This document shows, in pieces, positions 20,775-29,795 of a stretch of DNA of 39,944 nt (its first letter is position 1; each line of letters begins with the position of its first letter). The notes below the pieces were generated by a model. It ran no database searches. It had not been told where the DNA came from and saw only the letters and a list, made by a program, of their open reading frames with translations. Source of the stretch: a virus; IMG/VR virus record IMGVR_UViG_3300025889_000291, positions 1 to 39,944 of that record. One strand, written 5' to 3'. Made by a program: the position numbers and the translations under genes.

Positions 20775-21114
20775 GGCTAAGGGCCGTAGGCTACAGCAAT
20801 GGGTCAGAGATTTCTTAAGGTCAAATCTGGCAGGAGTTGAGAACGATGACATTACCTCAACTCCTGGTGGCGTTAATGGTCCTGATATTGGTCTTAGTCC
20901 TCTGGCCCGTCGCGCATTCCCTTGGACCGTTGAGTGTAAAGCACGAGCAAGAGTTGGGTTGTACGATGCCTTAGAGCAGGCAGAGTCTAACCTTATTGAC
21001 AACACACGACCAGTAGCTATATATAAGCAAGACCGCAAAGAACCTATAGCAGTCTTATACGCTAAAGATTTCTTGGAGTTAACCGTATGTCAGACGAAAC
21101 CAAAGAAGAAATGA
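20716..21114 (+). CDS. Small PD-(D/E)XK endonuclease, resolvase-like
   Basis: The 132-residue basic protein overlaps the previous gene by 59 bases. AKAKGRRLQQWVRDFLRS, then STPGGVNGPDIGLSP (D) and FPWTVECKAR (E-x-K), then ALEQAESN and PVAIYKQDRKEPIAVLY form a compact nuclease core of the Holliday-junction resolvase/VRR type. It could resolve branched DNA before packaging; endonuclease VII encoded downstream may do the same, so the division of labour is uncertain. Confidence 0.68.
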   Translation: MPTNTTPSTKKKKISVASAKAKGRRLQQWVRDFLRSNLAGVENDDITSTPGGVNGPDIGLSPLARRAFPWTVECKARARVGLYDALEQAESNLIDNTRPVAIYKQDRKEPIAVLYAKDFLELTVCQTKPKKK

Positions 21115-21395
21115 ATTTCCCTTTCGAGATCCCTAACAACACGGTCGGGATCTTTGTGTATTGTGAGCCGGGATCACAGAACATCCTTCTTCAATCATAT
21201 GAGTTCGTAGATAAGTCGACTGTCGGCACAAAAGAGTATGATGCCGTAGCTGTTCTGTCCACCCAGATCATTGATGCTATCAGGCAGATTATTGATTCAT
21301 TCGTTGAGGAAGTAGACGAAGACTTTACTCAATCCGATTTCACTGACGGCGATCAGTATGGACTACCATTTCCTAAAATTAATCCGGTGAATTAA
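21087..21395 (+). CDS. Hypothetical acidic protein, 102 residues
   Basis: ATG 21087 has GGAG eight bases before it. The protein starts MSDETKEEMNFPFEIPNNTV and has an acidic C-terminal part (SFVEEVDEDFTQSDFTD). It contains no catalytic motif. Its position in the recombination gene run suggests a partner role. Confidence 0.6.
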   Translation: MSDETKEEMNFPFEIPNNTVGIFVYCEPGSQNILLQSYEFVDKSTVGTKEYDAVAVLSTQIIDAIRQIIDSFVEEVDEDFTQSDFTDGDQYGLPFPKINPVN

Positions 21396-21396
21396 C

Positions 21397-21666
21397 ATGG
21401 ACCGCTGTAAGATTATTCTTGAGGCTAATGATCTTATCACGAGTGACAGAGCTAAGGACTATGGGGATGCTCGTCAGAATTTCTTAAACATCTCTAAAGG
21501 GTGGTCGGTTATCTTCGGTGTTAATGTAGCACCTGAGAAGGTGGCACTGGCTATGGATTGGTTGAAGACTTGTAGACTTATCACTAGCCCGGAACATGTG
21601 GATAGTTGGATTGATAAGGTTGGTTACTCCGCTCTAGGCGGTGAAGTTGCTATCAAAGAGGATTAA
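21397..21666 (+). CDS. DUF6378-like phage protein
   Basis: The 89-residue protein contains ILEANDLITSDRAKDYGDAR, QNFLNISKGWSVIFG, KVALAMDWLKTCRLI and HVDSWIDKVGYSALG. This set (R-x-x-D-Y-G-D-x-x-x-N-F, K-x-x-R and D-S-W-x-D-x-x-G-Y) matches a MazG-related small phage family remembered as DUF6378. A nucleotide-pool role is possible given the nearby RNR and ThyX. Confidence 0.72.
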   Translation: MDRCKIILEANDLITSDRAKDYGDARQNFLNISKGWSVIFGVNVAPEKVALAMDWLKTCRLITSPEHVDSWIDKVGYSALGGEVAIKED

Positions 21667-21670
21667 GCAA

Positions 21671-21913
21671 ATGACTATGATTGACGAGATTGCTAAACTA
21701 GAAGAAGAAATCGAGCAGCGTAAAGCTAAGATTAAGTCTATCAAGGAAGACAGCCGAAGCGATATGCTCAATACTATCGCAGATGCACGCGAGAAATACC
21801 GTGAGGCAGCAACAAAGCTAAGCGGTCTGATCGCTGAGTATCAAAAGATGTACCCGGCTTCGCTTCCTCTTACGTATCCTGATCTTCTCCGAGGCACAAA
21901 GTTTCGGCTATGA
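21671..21913 (+). CDS. Coiled-coil protein, 80 residues
   Basis: From ATG 21671 the product reads MTMIDEIAKLEEEIEQRKAK, then a long charged helix with heptad spacing to about residue 50, then YPASLPLTYPDLLRG. It is probably an oligomeric helical protein; the role is unknown. It is coupled to the next gene by ATGA. Confidence 0.55.
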   Translation: MTMIDEIAKLEEEIEQRKAKIKSIKEDSRSDMLNTIADAREKYREAATKLSGLIAEYQKMYPASLPLTYPDLLRGTKFRL

Positions 21914-22080
21914 AGTCTAGGGTACAGATCTTATTAGAGATTGATTCGGAGGCTACCTGGATTCCATCAGACGGGGTGTCCGGTGTAGCCAACGAATTAG
22001 AAGATATGATTACGGATGCCTTAGAACAGTGCATCGACGGATTAACAGTTAATAAAATTAAGGTTGAAGTTAATGACTAG
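21910..22080 (+). CDS. Hypothetical protein, 56 residues
   Basis: It starts at the ATGA overlap and reads MKSRVQILLEIDSEATWIPS, then SGVANELEDMITDALE and a final IKVEV strand. Beta-helix-beta layout and coupling on both sides support a real small gene. Function is unknown. Confidence 0.52.
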   Translation: MKSRVQILLEIDSEATWIPSDGVSGVANELEDMITDALEQCIDGLTVNKIKVEVND

Positions 22081-23779
22081 TTTTAAATCAAATGCTAATC
22101 CGATGTTCCGATCACGGTTCTCGGAGGATATCTTTAATCTTAAGTATTCCCATCCAGGTGCGGATACTTGGGAGGAACTAGCGCATACTCTGATAGAGGA
22201 TGTGTGCGGTAATCTACGCAGTGGTGAGCGAGACCTGATCACCAGGGATGAAAAGGCCCAGCTTAAGAAGTATATCCGTGATCTTAAGTTTGTTCCTGGC
22301 GGTCGCTATCTGTACTATGCCGGTCGGAAGAATCGATACTATAACAACTGCTTCCTGCTTAAAGCTGAGGAGGATACCAGAGAGGATTGGGCTAACCTGT
22401 CATGGAAGTCCGAGTCCTGCCTGATGACCGGTGGCGGTATTGGGGTTGACTATAGTGTCTATCGCCAATCCGGTCGTATCTTGCAAGGTACAGGCGGGGT
22501 AGCATCCGGTCCTATCCCTAAGATGCAGATGATCAATGAGATCGGTCGCCGGGTTATGCAAGGTGGCTCACGCCGGTCGGCTATCTATGCTTCCCTGAAC
22601 TGGGATCATGGTGATGTCAACGACTTCCTAACCGCCAAGGATTGGGACCGGATGCCTGTAGGTAATACCGGTCTCACGTTAAAGCAAATCAAAGAGCAGG
22701 ACTTTAACTTCCCTGCACCGCTAGATATGACTAACATCAGCGTCAATTATAATACGGATTGGCTGCTAAAGTACTGGGAAACCGGAGATGTAGGTGAAGT
22801 ATTTAAGAAGAATGTTCAACAGGCTTTGCGTACTGCTGAACCAGGGTTCTCTTTTAACTTCTTTGAAGATGAGTCTGATACACTTCGGAATGCTTGCACA
22901 GAGGTAGTTAGTTCTGATGATAGTGATGTCTGTAATCTGGGTAGTATTAACCTGGGGCGGATTGAATCTGTAAAAGAGTTCAGCGATATTGTTGAGCTTG
23001 CAACTAAGTTCCTGATCTGCGGTACACTGCGGGCTGATCTGCCTTACGCCAAGGTGTATGAGACTCGGGAAAAGAACCGACGCCTTGGTCTAGGTATCAT
23101 GGGTCTACATGAATGGCTGATCCAACGCGGGTCTAGTTATGAAGTAACCCCTGAACTGCACCGCTGGCTATCTATCTACAAAGGTGTGTCTGATAAAGTA
23201 TCTAAGGAATTTGCTGATAGTCTATCGGTGTCACGGCCTGTAGCTAACCGGGCTATTGCACCGACAGGTTCTATCGGTATCCTGGCCGGTACGACAACAG
23301 GTGTTGAGCCACTATTCGCTGTTGCTTATAAGCGCCGGTATCTGACGAACGGTACTAAGTGGAAGTATCAGTATGTGGTTGATAGTGCAGCACAGGAATT
23401 AATTGATATCTATGGAGCGGACCCTGAGAATATTGAGAGTGCTCTGGATCTTGCTGATAACTATGAACAACGTATCAAGTTCCAGGCTGACGTACAGGAC
23501 TATGTGGATATGTCCATCAGTTCTACAATCAACCTGCCACCCTGGGGTTCAAGGCTAAACAATGAAGACACTGTGGACAAGTTTGCTGACACTCTTGCCA
23601 AGTATGCCCACAGACTGCGCGGCTTTACTTGTTATCCCGACGGGGCTAGAGGTGGTCAACCTCTTACAGTAGTACCATATAAGGAAGCAGTAAACAAACT
23701 TGGTACTGAGTTTGAGGAACACGTGGAGACTCACGATATCTGTGATATCTCTCAGACCGGAGGCAGTTGCGGTGTCTAA
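22073..23779 (+). CDS. nrdJ: Class II (B12-dependent) ribonucleotide reductase
   Basis: From ATG 22073 the product is 568 residues, close to monomeric class II enzymes. It shows NNCF (C93), GGGIGVDYSVYRQSG, GSRRSAIYASL, the active-site NACTE (C275, E277) with VCNLGSINL, the late core ANRAIAPTGSIGILAGTTTG, and C-terminal redox cysteines (C557, C566). It reduces ribonucleotides to deoxyribonucleotides for phage DNA synthesis using host adenosylcobalamin, independent of oxygen. No small subunit gene is present, which fits class II. Confidence 0.86.
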   Translation: MTSFKSNANPMFRSRFSEDIFNLKYSHPGADTWEELAHTLIEDVCGNLRSGERDLITRDEKAQLKKYIRDLKFVPGGRYLYYAGRKNRYYNNCFLLKAEEDTREDWANLSWKSESCLMTGGGIGVDYSVYRQSGRILQGTGGVASGPIPKMQMINEIGRRVMQGGSRRSAIYASLNWDHGDVNDFLTAKDWDRMPVGNTGLTLKQIKEQDFNFPAPLDMTNISVNYNTDWLLKYWETGDVGEVFKKNVQQALRTAEPGFSFNFFEDESDTLRNACTEVVSSDDSDVCNLGSINLGRIESVKEFSDIVELATKFLICGTLRADLPYAKVYETREKNRRLGLGIMGLHEWLIQRGSSYEVTPELHRWLSIYKGVSDKVSKEFADSLSVSRPVANRAIAPTGSIGILAGTTTGVEPLFAVAYKRRYLTNGTKWKYQYVVDSAAQELIDIYGADPENIESALDLADNYEQRIKFQADVQDYVDMSISSTINLPPWGSRLNNEDTVDKFADTLAKYAHRLRGFTCYPDGARGGQPLTVVPYKEAVNKLGTEFEEHVETHDICDISQTGGSCGV

Positions 23780-23954
23780 TAAAGCAAGGGCCACACTACA
23801 GGTAGCTTTCGAAAGTGGTAAGATCGGGTTTAAAAATAATATGGATAATCCGTTCCACCCTGAATCCGATCTTTACAAAGAATGGGAAAGAGGGTATAAC
23901 AAAGAATACTTCGATAACCTGAAACGGTTGACAGGTTCAGCCGGTGGCACTTGA
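23772..23954 (+). CDS. Small RMF-like phage protein (60 residues)
   Basis: GTG 23772 lies eight bases after GGAGG inside the RNR end. The product reads (M)SNKARATLQVAFESGKIGF, then NPFHPESDLYKEWERGYN. The N-P...E-W-x-x-G-Y/F part resembles small phage proteins compared to ribosome modulation factor. It overlaps both neighbours. The link to RMF is weak. Confidence 0.55.
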   Translation: MSNKARATLQVAFESGKIGFKNNMDNPFHPESDLYKEWERGYNKEYFDNLKRLTGSAGGT

Positions 23955-24375
23955 GCACCAAGATCTAGGAGCGGGAGAGGGTAAGGTATGTTCCAAGTGT
24001 GATACATATCTCCCTCTCTCTGCTTATGCGATGCACTCTGGTGGAAACTTTCTCCGACCAGAGTGTCGTAAGTGTAATGAAGAATTAAGGGTGGTTAGAA
24101 GGAAACTGAGGGAGGTCTACGGTATGCCTCCTGAACATTATGTATGTCCTATCTGTAACCAGAATGCAGAACAGGTAAAAGGCAAAGGCAATACTAAGAA
24201 TGGTCCGTGGGTTATCGATCATTGCCATGAGACCGGGGAGTTCAGAGGATGGCTTTGTCACAAATGTAATAGAGCACTTGGAGGGTTTGATGATAATAAA
24301 CAGATCCTTAAGAGAGCTATAGATTATCTAAGTAGCAGAATTAATTTCAACAGAGTAGATGAGATTTGGCGATGA
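23944..24375 (+). CDS. Endonuclease VII-like HNH nuclease
   Basis: The 143-residue product has an N-terminal zinc part (CSKCDTYLPLSAY...CRKC) and a catalytic core CPICNQ...VIDHCHETGEFRGWLCHKCN. The D-H-C-H-x-T-G-x-x-R-G-x-L-C-x-x-C-N motif is the recombination endonuclease VII family, which cuts Holliday junctions and branched DNA before packaging. The GTG start overlaps the previous stop. An HNH homing role is less likely given its tight place in the operon. Confidence 0.85.
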   Translation: MALEHQDLGAGEGKVCSKCDTYLPLSAYAMHSGGNFLRPECRKCNEELRVVRRKLREVYGMPPEHYVCPICNQNAEQVKGKGNTKNGPWVIDHCHETGEFRGWLCHKCNRALGGFDDNKQILKRAIDYLSSRINFNRVDEIWR

Positions 24376-25049
24376 AGGTAGATAAGATTTCCCACATGGG
24401 GTCAGACCTTACTGTAGTTAATGCGGCTAAGGTTAGCCATGATAAGGAGTCTGATTGGGGTCTAGAGGTATCGGATGACCATTCGTACATCAAGCGGGTT
24501 CTTAAAGATGGTGACAAGAGACTGATTAGTTATCTAGCTAAACACAATCACTGGACTCCGTTCGGCCATTGTCAGGTAACACTTAGAGAAACCGTACCGA
24601 TCTTTGTCGCACGAGAGAGGTTCAGGCATACAGTAGGGTTTGTCTACAACGAAGTATCCAGACGATACGTAAGCTATACACCTGAGATCTGGCGACCGGA
24701 GGTATGGCGTAGTAAACCAGAAGGGTCTATCAAGCAAGGTTCCGGTGATCAGTTTGATGATCAGAACTGGGCGGACGATATCTACCTGGAAGCAATAGTA
24801 CACGCCAAGAAAGCATATGACAGTCTGATCAATGCTGGTGTTGCACCGGAACAGGCCAGGGCTGTGTTACCTCAATCAATGTATACCAGTTATTATGTGA
24901 CCGGATCTTTAGCTGCATGGGCTAGGTTCTATAATCTCCGTGTGGCACCGGATGCACAATACGAGATCCGAGAACTTGCTGAGAAAGTAGGAGAGATTAT
25001 CCTACCGTTATTTCCGGTATCATGGGAGGCATTGACAAGTGTTACGTAA
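24372..25049 (+). CDS. thyX: Flavin-dependent thymidylate synthase ThyX
   Basis: ATG 24372 overlaps the endonuclease stop as ATGA. The 225-residue protein holds the ThyX signature region RHTVGFVYNEVSRRY at residues 85-99, with H-W-T-P-F-x-H (60-66) before it. The classic motif begins R-H-R; here the third residue is T, so substrate binding may differ. It makes dTMP from dUMP with FAD and methylene-folate, after RNR and the deaminase. Confidence 0.88.
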   Translation: MKVDKISHMGSDLTVVNAAKVSHDKESDWGLEVSDDHSYIKRVLKDGDKRLISYLAKHNHWTPFGHCQVTLRETVPIFVARERFRHTVGFVYNEVSRRYVSYTPEIWRPEVWRSKPEGSIKQGSGDQFDDQNWADDIYLEAIVHAKKAYDSLINAGVAPEQARAVLPQSMYTSYYVTGSLAAWARFYNLRVAPDAQYEIRELAEKVGEIILPLFPVSWEALTSVT

Positions 25050-25350
25050 CATCTTAGGTGTGGGTTTGTTATGCTTAATGATGACAGTAACACCGTCTAA
25101 GGCTGAGCCTCCATCGGATTGTATAGATATCAAGTCTGCTGAACGCACTCTGATGGCGCTGTATGGGGAGAGTAAGATCTTTGTAGGTGCGTCGGAGAAA
25201 GGTCACTTGATCGTGATCTATTATAATGAGGCTAACGGATCTTACAGTATCGGGTTTGTATACCCGGAATACCCTGACCATATCTGTCCAGAGGATTCAG
25301 GTACAGCGGTATATAAACTGGATAAATATCAAAAAGCAGATGGCTCATAA
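25039..25350 (+). CDS. Secreted or periplasmic small protein (103 residues)
   Basis: GTG 25039 overlaps ThyX by 11 bases. The N-terminus LRNILGVGLLCLMMTVTPSKA is a textbook signal peptide, with cleavage likely after KA near residue 22. The mature part has two cysteines (SDCIDI, HICPED), able to form a disulphide in the periplasm, and beta strands between. Exported phage proteins at operon ends can act on host envelopes or in superinfection exclusion, but no function can be assigned. Confidence 0.6.
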   Translation: MLRNILGVGLLCLMMTVTPSKAEPPSDCIDIKSAERTLMALYGESKIFVGASEKGHLIVIYYNEANGSYSIGFVYPEYPDHICPEDSGTAVYKLDKYQKADGS

Positions 25351-25359
25351 ACAAACAAT

Positions 25360-25396
25360 AACCCCCGGAAGGAATCAGCCAACCGGGGGTTTATTT
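25360..25396. terminator. Bidirectional terminator between converging operons
   Basis: AACCCCCGG (25360-25368) pairs with CCGGGGGTT (25383-25391). T-rich sequence follows on the plus strand (TATTTTA), and on the minus strand TATTGTTTGT follows. It stops both the rightward early genes and the leftward late genes. Confidence 0.85.
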
Positions 25397-25420
25397 TATG
25401 CTTAGTTATGTACGTTTGAA

Positions 25421-25873
25421 CTAACGCTTTGTGAATCCGCTACCGAAGTATAGGCCGGTGATAGCAGCGACTAGGTTTGTATCAAGAGGTGTGATAACCA
25501 GACCTTGGAACGATACCCATTCAGTGGCTTTCTCAGGACCGAATAGCCATGTCAGGAATCCACCCTGCATTTCCAGATAACCAACTGTTACAATCCAAGG
25601 GGTATCAGGGTAAACCAACGGGGCTACTTTAGGTAACACGATGATTGAGAAGATAGCGGATAGGGCAATGATTCGTCTAGTCCAGGCGAAGTGAGTATCA
25701 CGTAGTCCGTATTCCCTGGCGGACTGAACAATCTTAGCTTCCTCAGTGAGAGCGGTGATATACATCTTGTTTCGCTCATGGGATGCTTTGATACTCTGAC
25801 CCCAGATAGACATGATACCACCGAGAACTGTTGAGAACAGTAGGGTGAATATCTCCATAGGTAAGCCGGTCAT
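25421..25873 (-). CDS. Multi-pass membrane protein, possible holin
   Basis: The 150-residue product has three likely membrane segments (about residues 6-25, 67-86 and 126-146), with a charged region ASHERNKMYITALTEEAK between the first two. It is the last gene of the late operon, starting at ATGA over the stop of the giant virion protein, with AAGGA before it. Three-segment phage membrane proteins here are often holins, but no lysin gene lies beside it, so the call is tentative. Confidence 0.5.
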   Translation of the reverse strand: MTGLPMEIFTLLFSTVLGGIMSIWGQSIKASHERNKMYITALTEEAKIVQSAREYGLRDTHFAWTRRIIALSAIFSIIVLPKVAPLVYPDTPWIVTVGYLEMQGGFLTWLFGPEKATEWVSFQGLVITPLDTNLVAAITGLYFGSGFTKR

Positions 25874-28800
25874 TGAGAAGATTCCTTGAGTACCTTTTCA
25901 CCACCAAATGTAATAAAAGGACTTAGAATATTTGTTTCAGACAAAGTTCCGATACCCTTAAGGCGGCGGTAAAGATCAATAGTAGCTAGAAGTCTCTGAT
26001 TATAGTCTTGGTTATCTTCTACTTTCTCGTCCCTGTACCTTAGATCCGGGATGATCTGACTCATAACTTCTTCATCGGACATGTTTCTTGTATTGAATCC
26101 GCTGTCATTCAAGGAGTTCCTGGCGGTAGCAACCACCCCAGGGGTAGGATTACGTAAGCTGGCAAGAACGTCGGCTTCGTCTCCTTTACTGAAACCCTCC
26201 TTAACCCTGTAAAGTTCGTGCAGTACAGGGTATTCTTTCTTCACCAGTTCGTTTGCAATCTGCCTAAAGTTCTTAAACTCTTTAATATCGAGACGCCTTA
26301 GTAAGTCTCTATACTGTTTAGGCTGATCCGAGGATGCTTTACCAAAGTAAACCACCTCTAGCAGTTTACGCTTTCCTGCTGCATCCCGGTCTCTATACTC
26401 TTTTGACCGGATTAGATCCGTACCAAGTACTCTAGATACAACACCTAACATACGATTTCTGACGTTGTCGTACTGAGGTACTTCTGTATAACTATTGAGA
26501 CTATACAAGTTTATACCAGCCTTCTCTAGTTCATTTTTGACTAAATCATCGTCTAGAGTTGGGGTAGCACCAGTTAACTGACGGAAGACCTGTCCTCGAC
26601 CAGTCATTAGTTTACCACCTGTTGGTGATTGAGCGAGTGGAGTATCCGAGAAGACAGCGCCCTCAAGAAAACTTCCTTTAACAGACTCTTTGATCATACC
26701 ATTAAAGAAGCCTTCAATGGATTTGCGTAGAGTAGGGTCTTCCGGTAGCAATGCTTCTGGTAGCAAGACCTGTTGTAGTCTACGATCAATATACTCTCTA
26801 TCAGTAACGCCAAAGGTTTTTAGCGCTTCGTCAACTGGACGCAAAGGAACCGCTAGACCACCAACAAATCCGCCGAGAGAGGTACCGATCATTTCAAAGA
26901 AACCTTTAGCGGCTTCTTCTGCACGGTCAGGATTATTGTCCAACATCGCCTCAAGGTAATCGCCTACCAGAGAAGCACTAGCACCCCGACGTGTAGACAA
27001 CCCAGCTATGATTTCTGGGGCGTCAGTAAAAAATGAGTCTCGTTGCTTTTGACCAGTAACCCACCTGTTCATACTATCAATCATTAGAAGGAAACCGTTA
27101 ATCGGGGCAACAGTACGTATATCGTACTCTTGATCACCGACCTTAATTGTATGCCAGTTATCCCCACCCATCGCCCAATAGATAGTACCAGCCGCCGCGT
27201 ATAAAGATACACCACCAGCAAATTCTACAATTCCTTCCTTAAGTCTTAGGGTCTCTCTTTCAAGAGCGATTTGGTTTTGAACAGTACGACCAGCCTCAGC
27301 ACCTTCCTTTAATAGTTTTTGGACTTTTGTATAGGATAACCCTGATTTAATCAATCCCCCAGGGAGAAACACCCGGTTGGTCATATACACAAAGTTACTA
27401 AATGCGTAGTTAAAGAACGGGACTTGTGTTCTAGCTAAAGCATTCTTATCAAAGAAATTCGACAGGCTGTCCTGTAACTCTTGAAAAAATTTACCACCGA
27501 TAAACATTTTCGACCCAGCTTGTCTATTTTGAAACGACATATCCAAAGCAAACGAAACCGCTTCTCGGTACATCTCGTCTGTTAGTAGATCGAATCTCTG
27601 ATAAGAAATTACATCACGTATGTTGGTGAGCTTCTTAGCGGTTCCGTCAGGTAGAGTAACTACAGGTGCTTTGATTCGATCCAAGTTAACCGCACGAACA
27701 TACTGACGTTCAAGTTCAGTAAGGAACGCAGCCGACTTAAACCAACGATCCTGAGCACGGTTAAGTGTGTTAGCTACAGTGACCGCCTTAGCCGCAGTTT
27801 CAAGACCTTTAACGGATCTTAACTCATTCGGAATAAGATCATCCATAACCTGAAACATTCGGAAGTCTACTTCCTCGTTCATCATAGCGGTATATCGCGC
27901 CATACGAACCACTTCTTCTGGGCTGGCAAAGTTTTGTAATACTTTTAACGGGTTAGTTGTTAAAGCGTCGGTGGCATCAATTGGCTGAAGACCAAGTAAC
28001 TTTCTTTCCCAGTTAATAAGTGAGTTGTCTAGTGCAGAACGGAAGACTTCTTCTGGAAGGCGGGTTGCTGTACCTTGTACGTTACGGACCGTAGTAACCG
28101 GCTGAGATACGAGAGCCGAGCGCCAGATATCTACAAATGTGCTAAAGAACCCAGGAGCTTGACCTTCGGTTTTATCTATCTCATATATTTTCCTTAGATA
28201 GCTGTCCAACTCTTGACGCGCCGCAGCATCAGCCGTGTCGACTGTCTGACCGAAAGCGATGAGTTCATTGATAGCACCGGGCGCTTGCGTTTGCAGTTTA
28301 GCACCGGCTGCACTAATATCAGCACGGTAGATCTTTCCTAGATCTTCTCGCTTAATACCATTATCCGTCAAGAACTGCTTAAAATCATCCAACTTTTCAG
28401 GCGGTAACATATCTACAATCTGGGCGATACGTTCTGTTTCCTTAATACGGGGGTCAAGGTTCTTAACCGCAAACAAGGGATTGTTCGGCATCGCTGTTAG
28501 CGCGTATTCGTTAGCAGTATCCCGTAGTTTAATGATCTGCGTCGGAGATAGCGTTAGGTCTAACTTTTCATTTGGTATATTAGGATCAAGTTGCTTTAAG
28601 AACTTTTTACCTTCTTCCACTTCTTTGGGATCTAGGAATGTTCCATAGTCCTTGATATATTGGTTAGCCATTTTCCTGGCTGTTTCCAGTTTCGGGGATT
28701 GTAAGTTAGATAGAGGTACTTCAATATTAATGGCACCTTTATCAAACATATCTTTACGATACTGGGCTTTTCTCTCAACCTTCGTACCTTTTGGTAGATA

Positions 28801-29793
28801 CTGCACCACGGCTGTCTTTTTGGTTTCATCCAAAGACAGGACACGACCAAGTTTATCGTATCCTTCGGGAACGACATTAACAGCTTCTTTAGCGATAATA
28901 TAGGTGTTGGCGATATCTTTGACCGGATCGATAGGTTTAGTAGTACCACGAACAGTTGGCGGTGCCATAACAGCTTTTTCTAGATCATCGAAAGCAGCCA
29001 GACTACCTTGTGTACTTGACCGATCAGCTTCCGCTAACCATCTATCAGTTTCTTCGGCAGACATTCTACCGAGCTTACCGCCGAGAGCACCGATAGCACC
29101 GCCTGTTAAACCACTGATACCTCCGGCTAGGGCTAGTTCTTGTGGGCTGTAACCTTCCCGTACGTTTAGATCTTTTTCAGCCTTCTGGACCGATGCTTCT
29201 GTAGCTACACCAATTGGGCCTTCTACGGCTGCACCAGTTAAAGCGCCAGCTAAGACAGGTCGTTTAGCTGCGGTACTAAGTGCTTTATTAATTACACCCT
29301 TAAGAGCAACACGACCGGCTGTACTGGCGACAATTTTACCCGCACCAAAGCCCAGAAGGTTGACGGGGTCAGCGATGTTGTAGGCCAGGATTTCACCAGC
29401 GGCCATCAGGCCAGACCCAACCCCTTCAACATCGGCAAAGTTTTCCAGTTCATTATCAAAGGTGTTGTACAGCCGACCTAGCTGTGCTTTATACTCTGGA
29501 TCTTCAATCTCAGACGCATAGTTAGCAAAGGTTAAGGCATTAAAGGTATTGTTCTGGATACCACGATACTCTGACAGGAAGTCTTCTAAGGCTTCGTCTT
29601 GGTCTAAGTAGTCTGTACCATACCTATCCTGAGAATATCTTCGGATAGTCTGCATGACAGAGGGATCTTTTTTTAGATCGTCAAACGTAAGTTTGCCAGA
29701 AGGCTTCGGTTCCTCGGGCTGAACCGGCTGAACTGGTTGAGTTCCTGCCGCTCTCGCTTTGCGTTCTTCTGCTCCGGTAAGATCAATTGCCAT
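25870..29793 (-). CDS. Giant internal virion protein (1307 residues)
   Basis: This is the largest gene in the window. The product has an A/G-rich hydrophobic part (about residues 130-240, with repeated GAxxG runs that could insert in or cross a membrane) followed by a long helical body. Size, charge and place fit podoviral internal core or ejection proteins that pass into the host envelope with the DNA. I see no clear lysozyme or transglycosylase motif. It is coupled to the gene that follows it. Confidence 0.65.
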   Translation of the reverse strand: MAIDLTGAEERKARAAGTQPVQPVQPEEPKPSGKLTFDDLKKDPSVMQTIRRYSQDRYGTDYLDQDEALEDFLSEYRGIQNNTFNALTFANYASEIEDPEYKAQLGRLYNTFDNELENFADVEGVGSGLMAAGEILAYNIADPVNLLGFGAGKIVASTAGRVALKGVINKALSTAAKRPVLAGALTGAAVEGPIGVATEASVQKAEKDLNVREGYSPQELALAGGISGLTGGAIGALGGKLGRMSAEETDRWLAEADRSSTQGSLAAFDDLEKAVMAPPTVRGTTKPIDPVKDIANTYIIAKEAVNVVPEGYDKLGRVLSLDETKKTAVVQYLPKGTKVERKAQYRKDMFDKGAINIEVPLSNLQSPKLETARKMANQYIKDYGTFLDPKEVEEGKKFLKQLDPNIPNEKLDLTLSPTQIIKLRDTANEYALTAMPNNPLFAVKNLDPRIKETERIAQIVDMLPPEKLDDFKQFLTDNGIKREDLGKIYRADISAAGAKLQTQAPGAINELIAFGQTVDTADAAARQELDSYLRKIYEIDKTEGQAPGFFSTFVDIWRSALVSQPVTTVRNVQGTATRLPEEVFRSALDNSLINWERKLLGLQPIDATDALTTNPLKVLQNFASPEEVVRMARYTAMMNEEVDFRMFQVMDDLIPNELRSVKGLETAAKAVTVANTLNRAQDRWFKSAAFLTELERQYVRAVNLDRIKAPVVTLPDGTAKKLTNIRDVISYQRFDLLTDEMYREAVSFALDMSFQNRQAGSKMFIGGKFFQELQDSLSNFFDKNALARTQVPFFNYAFSNFVYMTNRVFLPGGLIKSGLSYTKVQKLLKEGAEAGRTVQNQIALERETLRLKEGIVEFAGGVSLYAAAGTIYWAMGGDNWHTIKVGDQEYDIRTVAPINGFLLMIDSMNRWVTGQKQRDSFFTDAPEIIAGLSTRRGASASLVGDYLEAMLDNNPDRAEEAAKGFFEMIGTSLGGFVGGLAVPLRPVDEALKTFGVTDREYIDRRLQQVLLPEALLPEDPTLRKSIEGFFNGMIKESVKGSFLEGAVFSDTPLAQSPTGGKLMTGRGQVFRQLTGATPTLDDDLVKNELEKAGINLYSLNSYTEVPQYDNVRNRMLGVVSRVLGTDLIRSKEYRDRDAAGKRKLLEVVYFGKASSDQPKQYRDLLRRLDIKEFKNFRQIANELVKKEYPVLHELYRVKEGFSKGDEADVLASLRNPTPGVVATARNSLNDSGFNTRNMSDEEVMSQIIPDLRYRDEKVEDNQDYNQRLLATIDLYRRLKGIGTLSETNILSPFITFGGEKVLKESSQ

Positions 29794-29795
29794 TA

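Noticed and set aside
23944-24375. Homing HNH endonuclease
   Set aside because: The DHCHETG...RGWLCHKCN core and the tightly overlapped operon position fit endonuclease VII better than an intron-type element.
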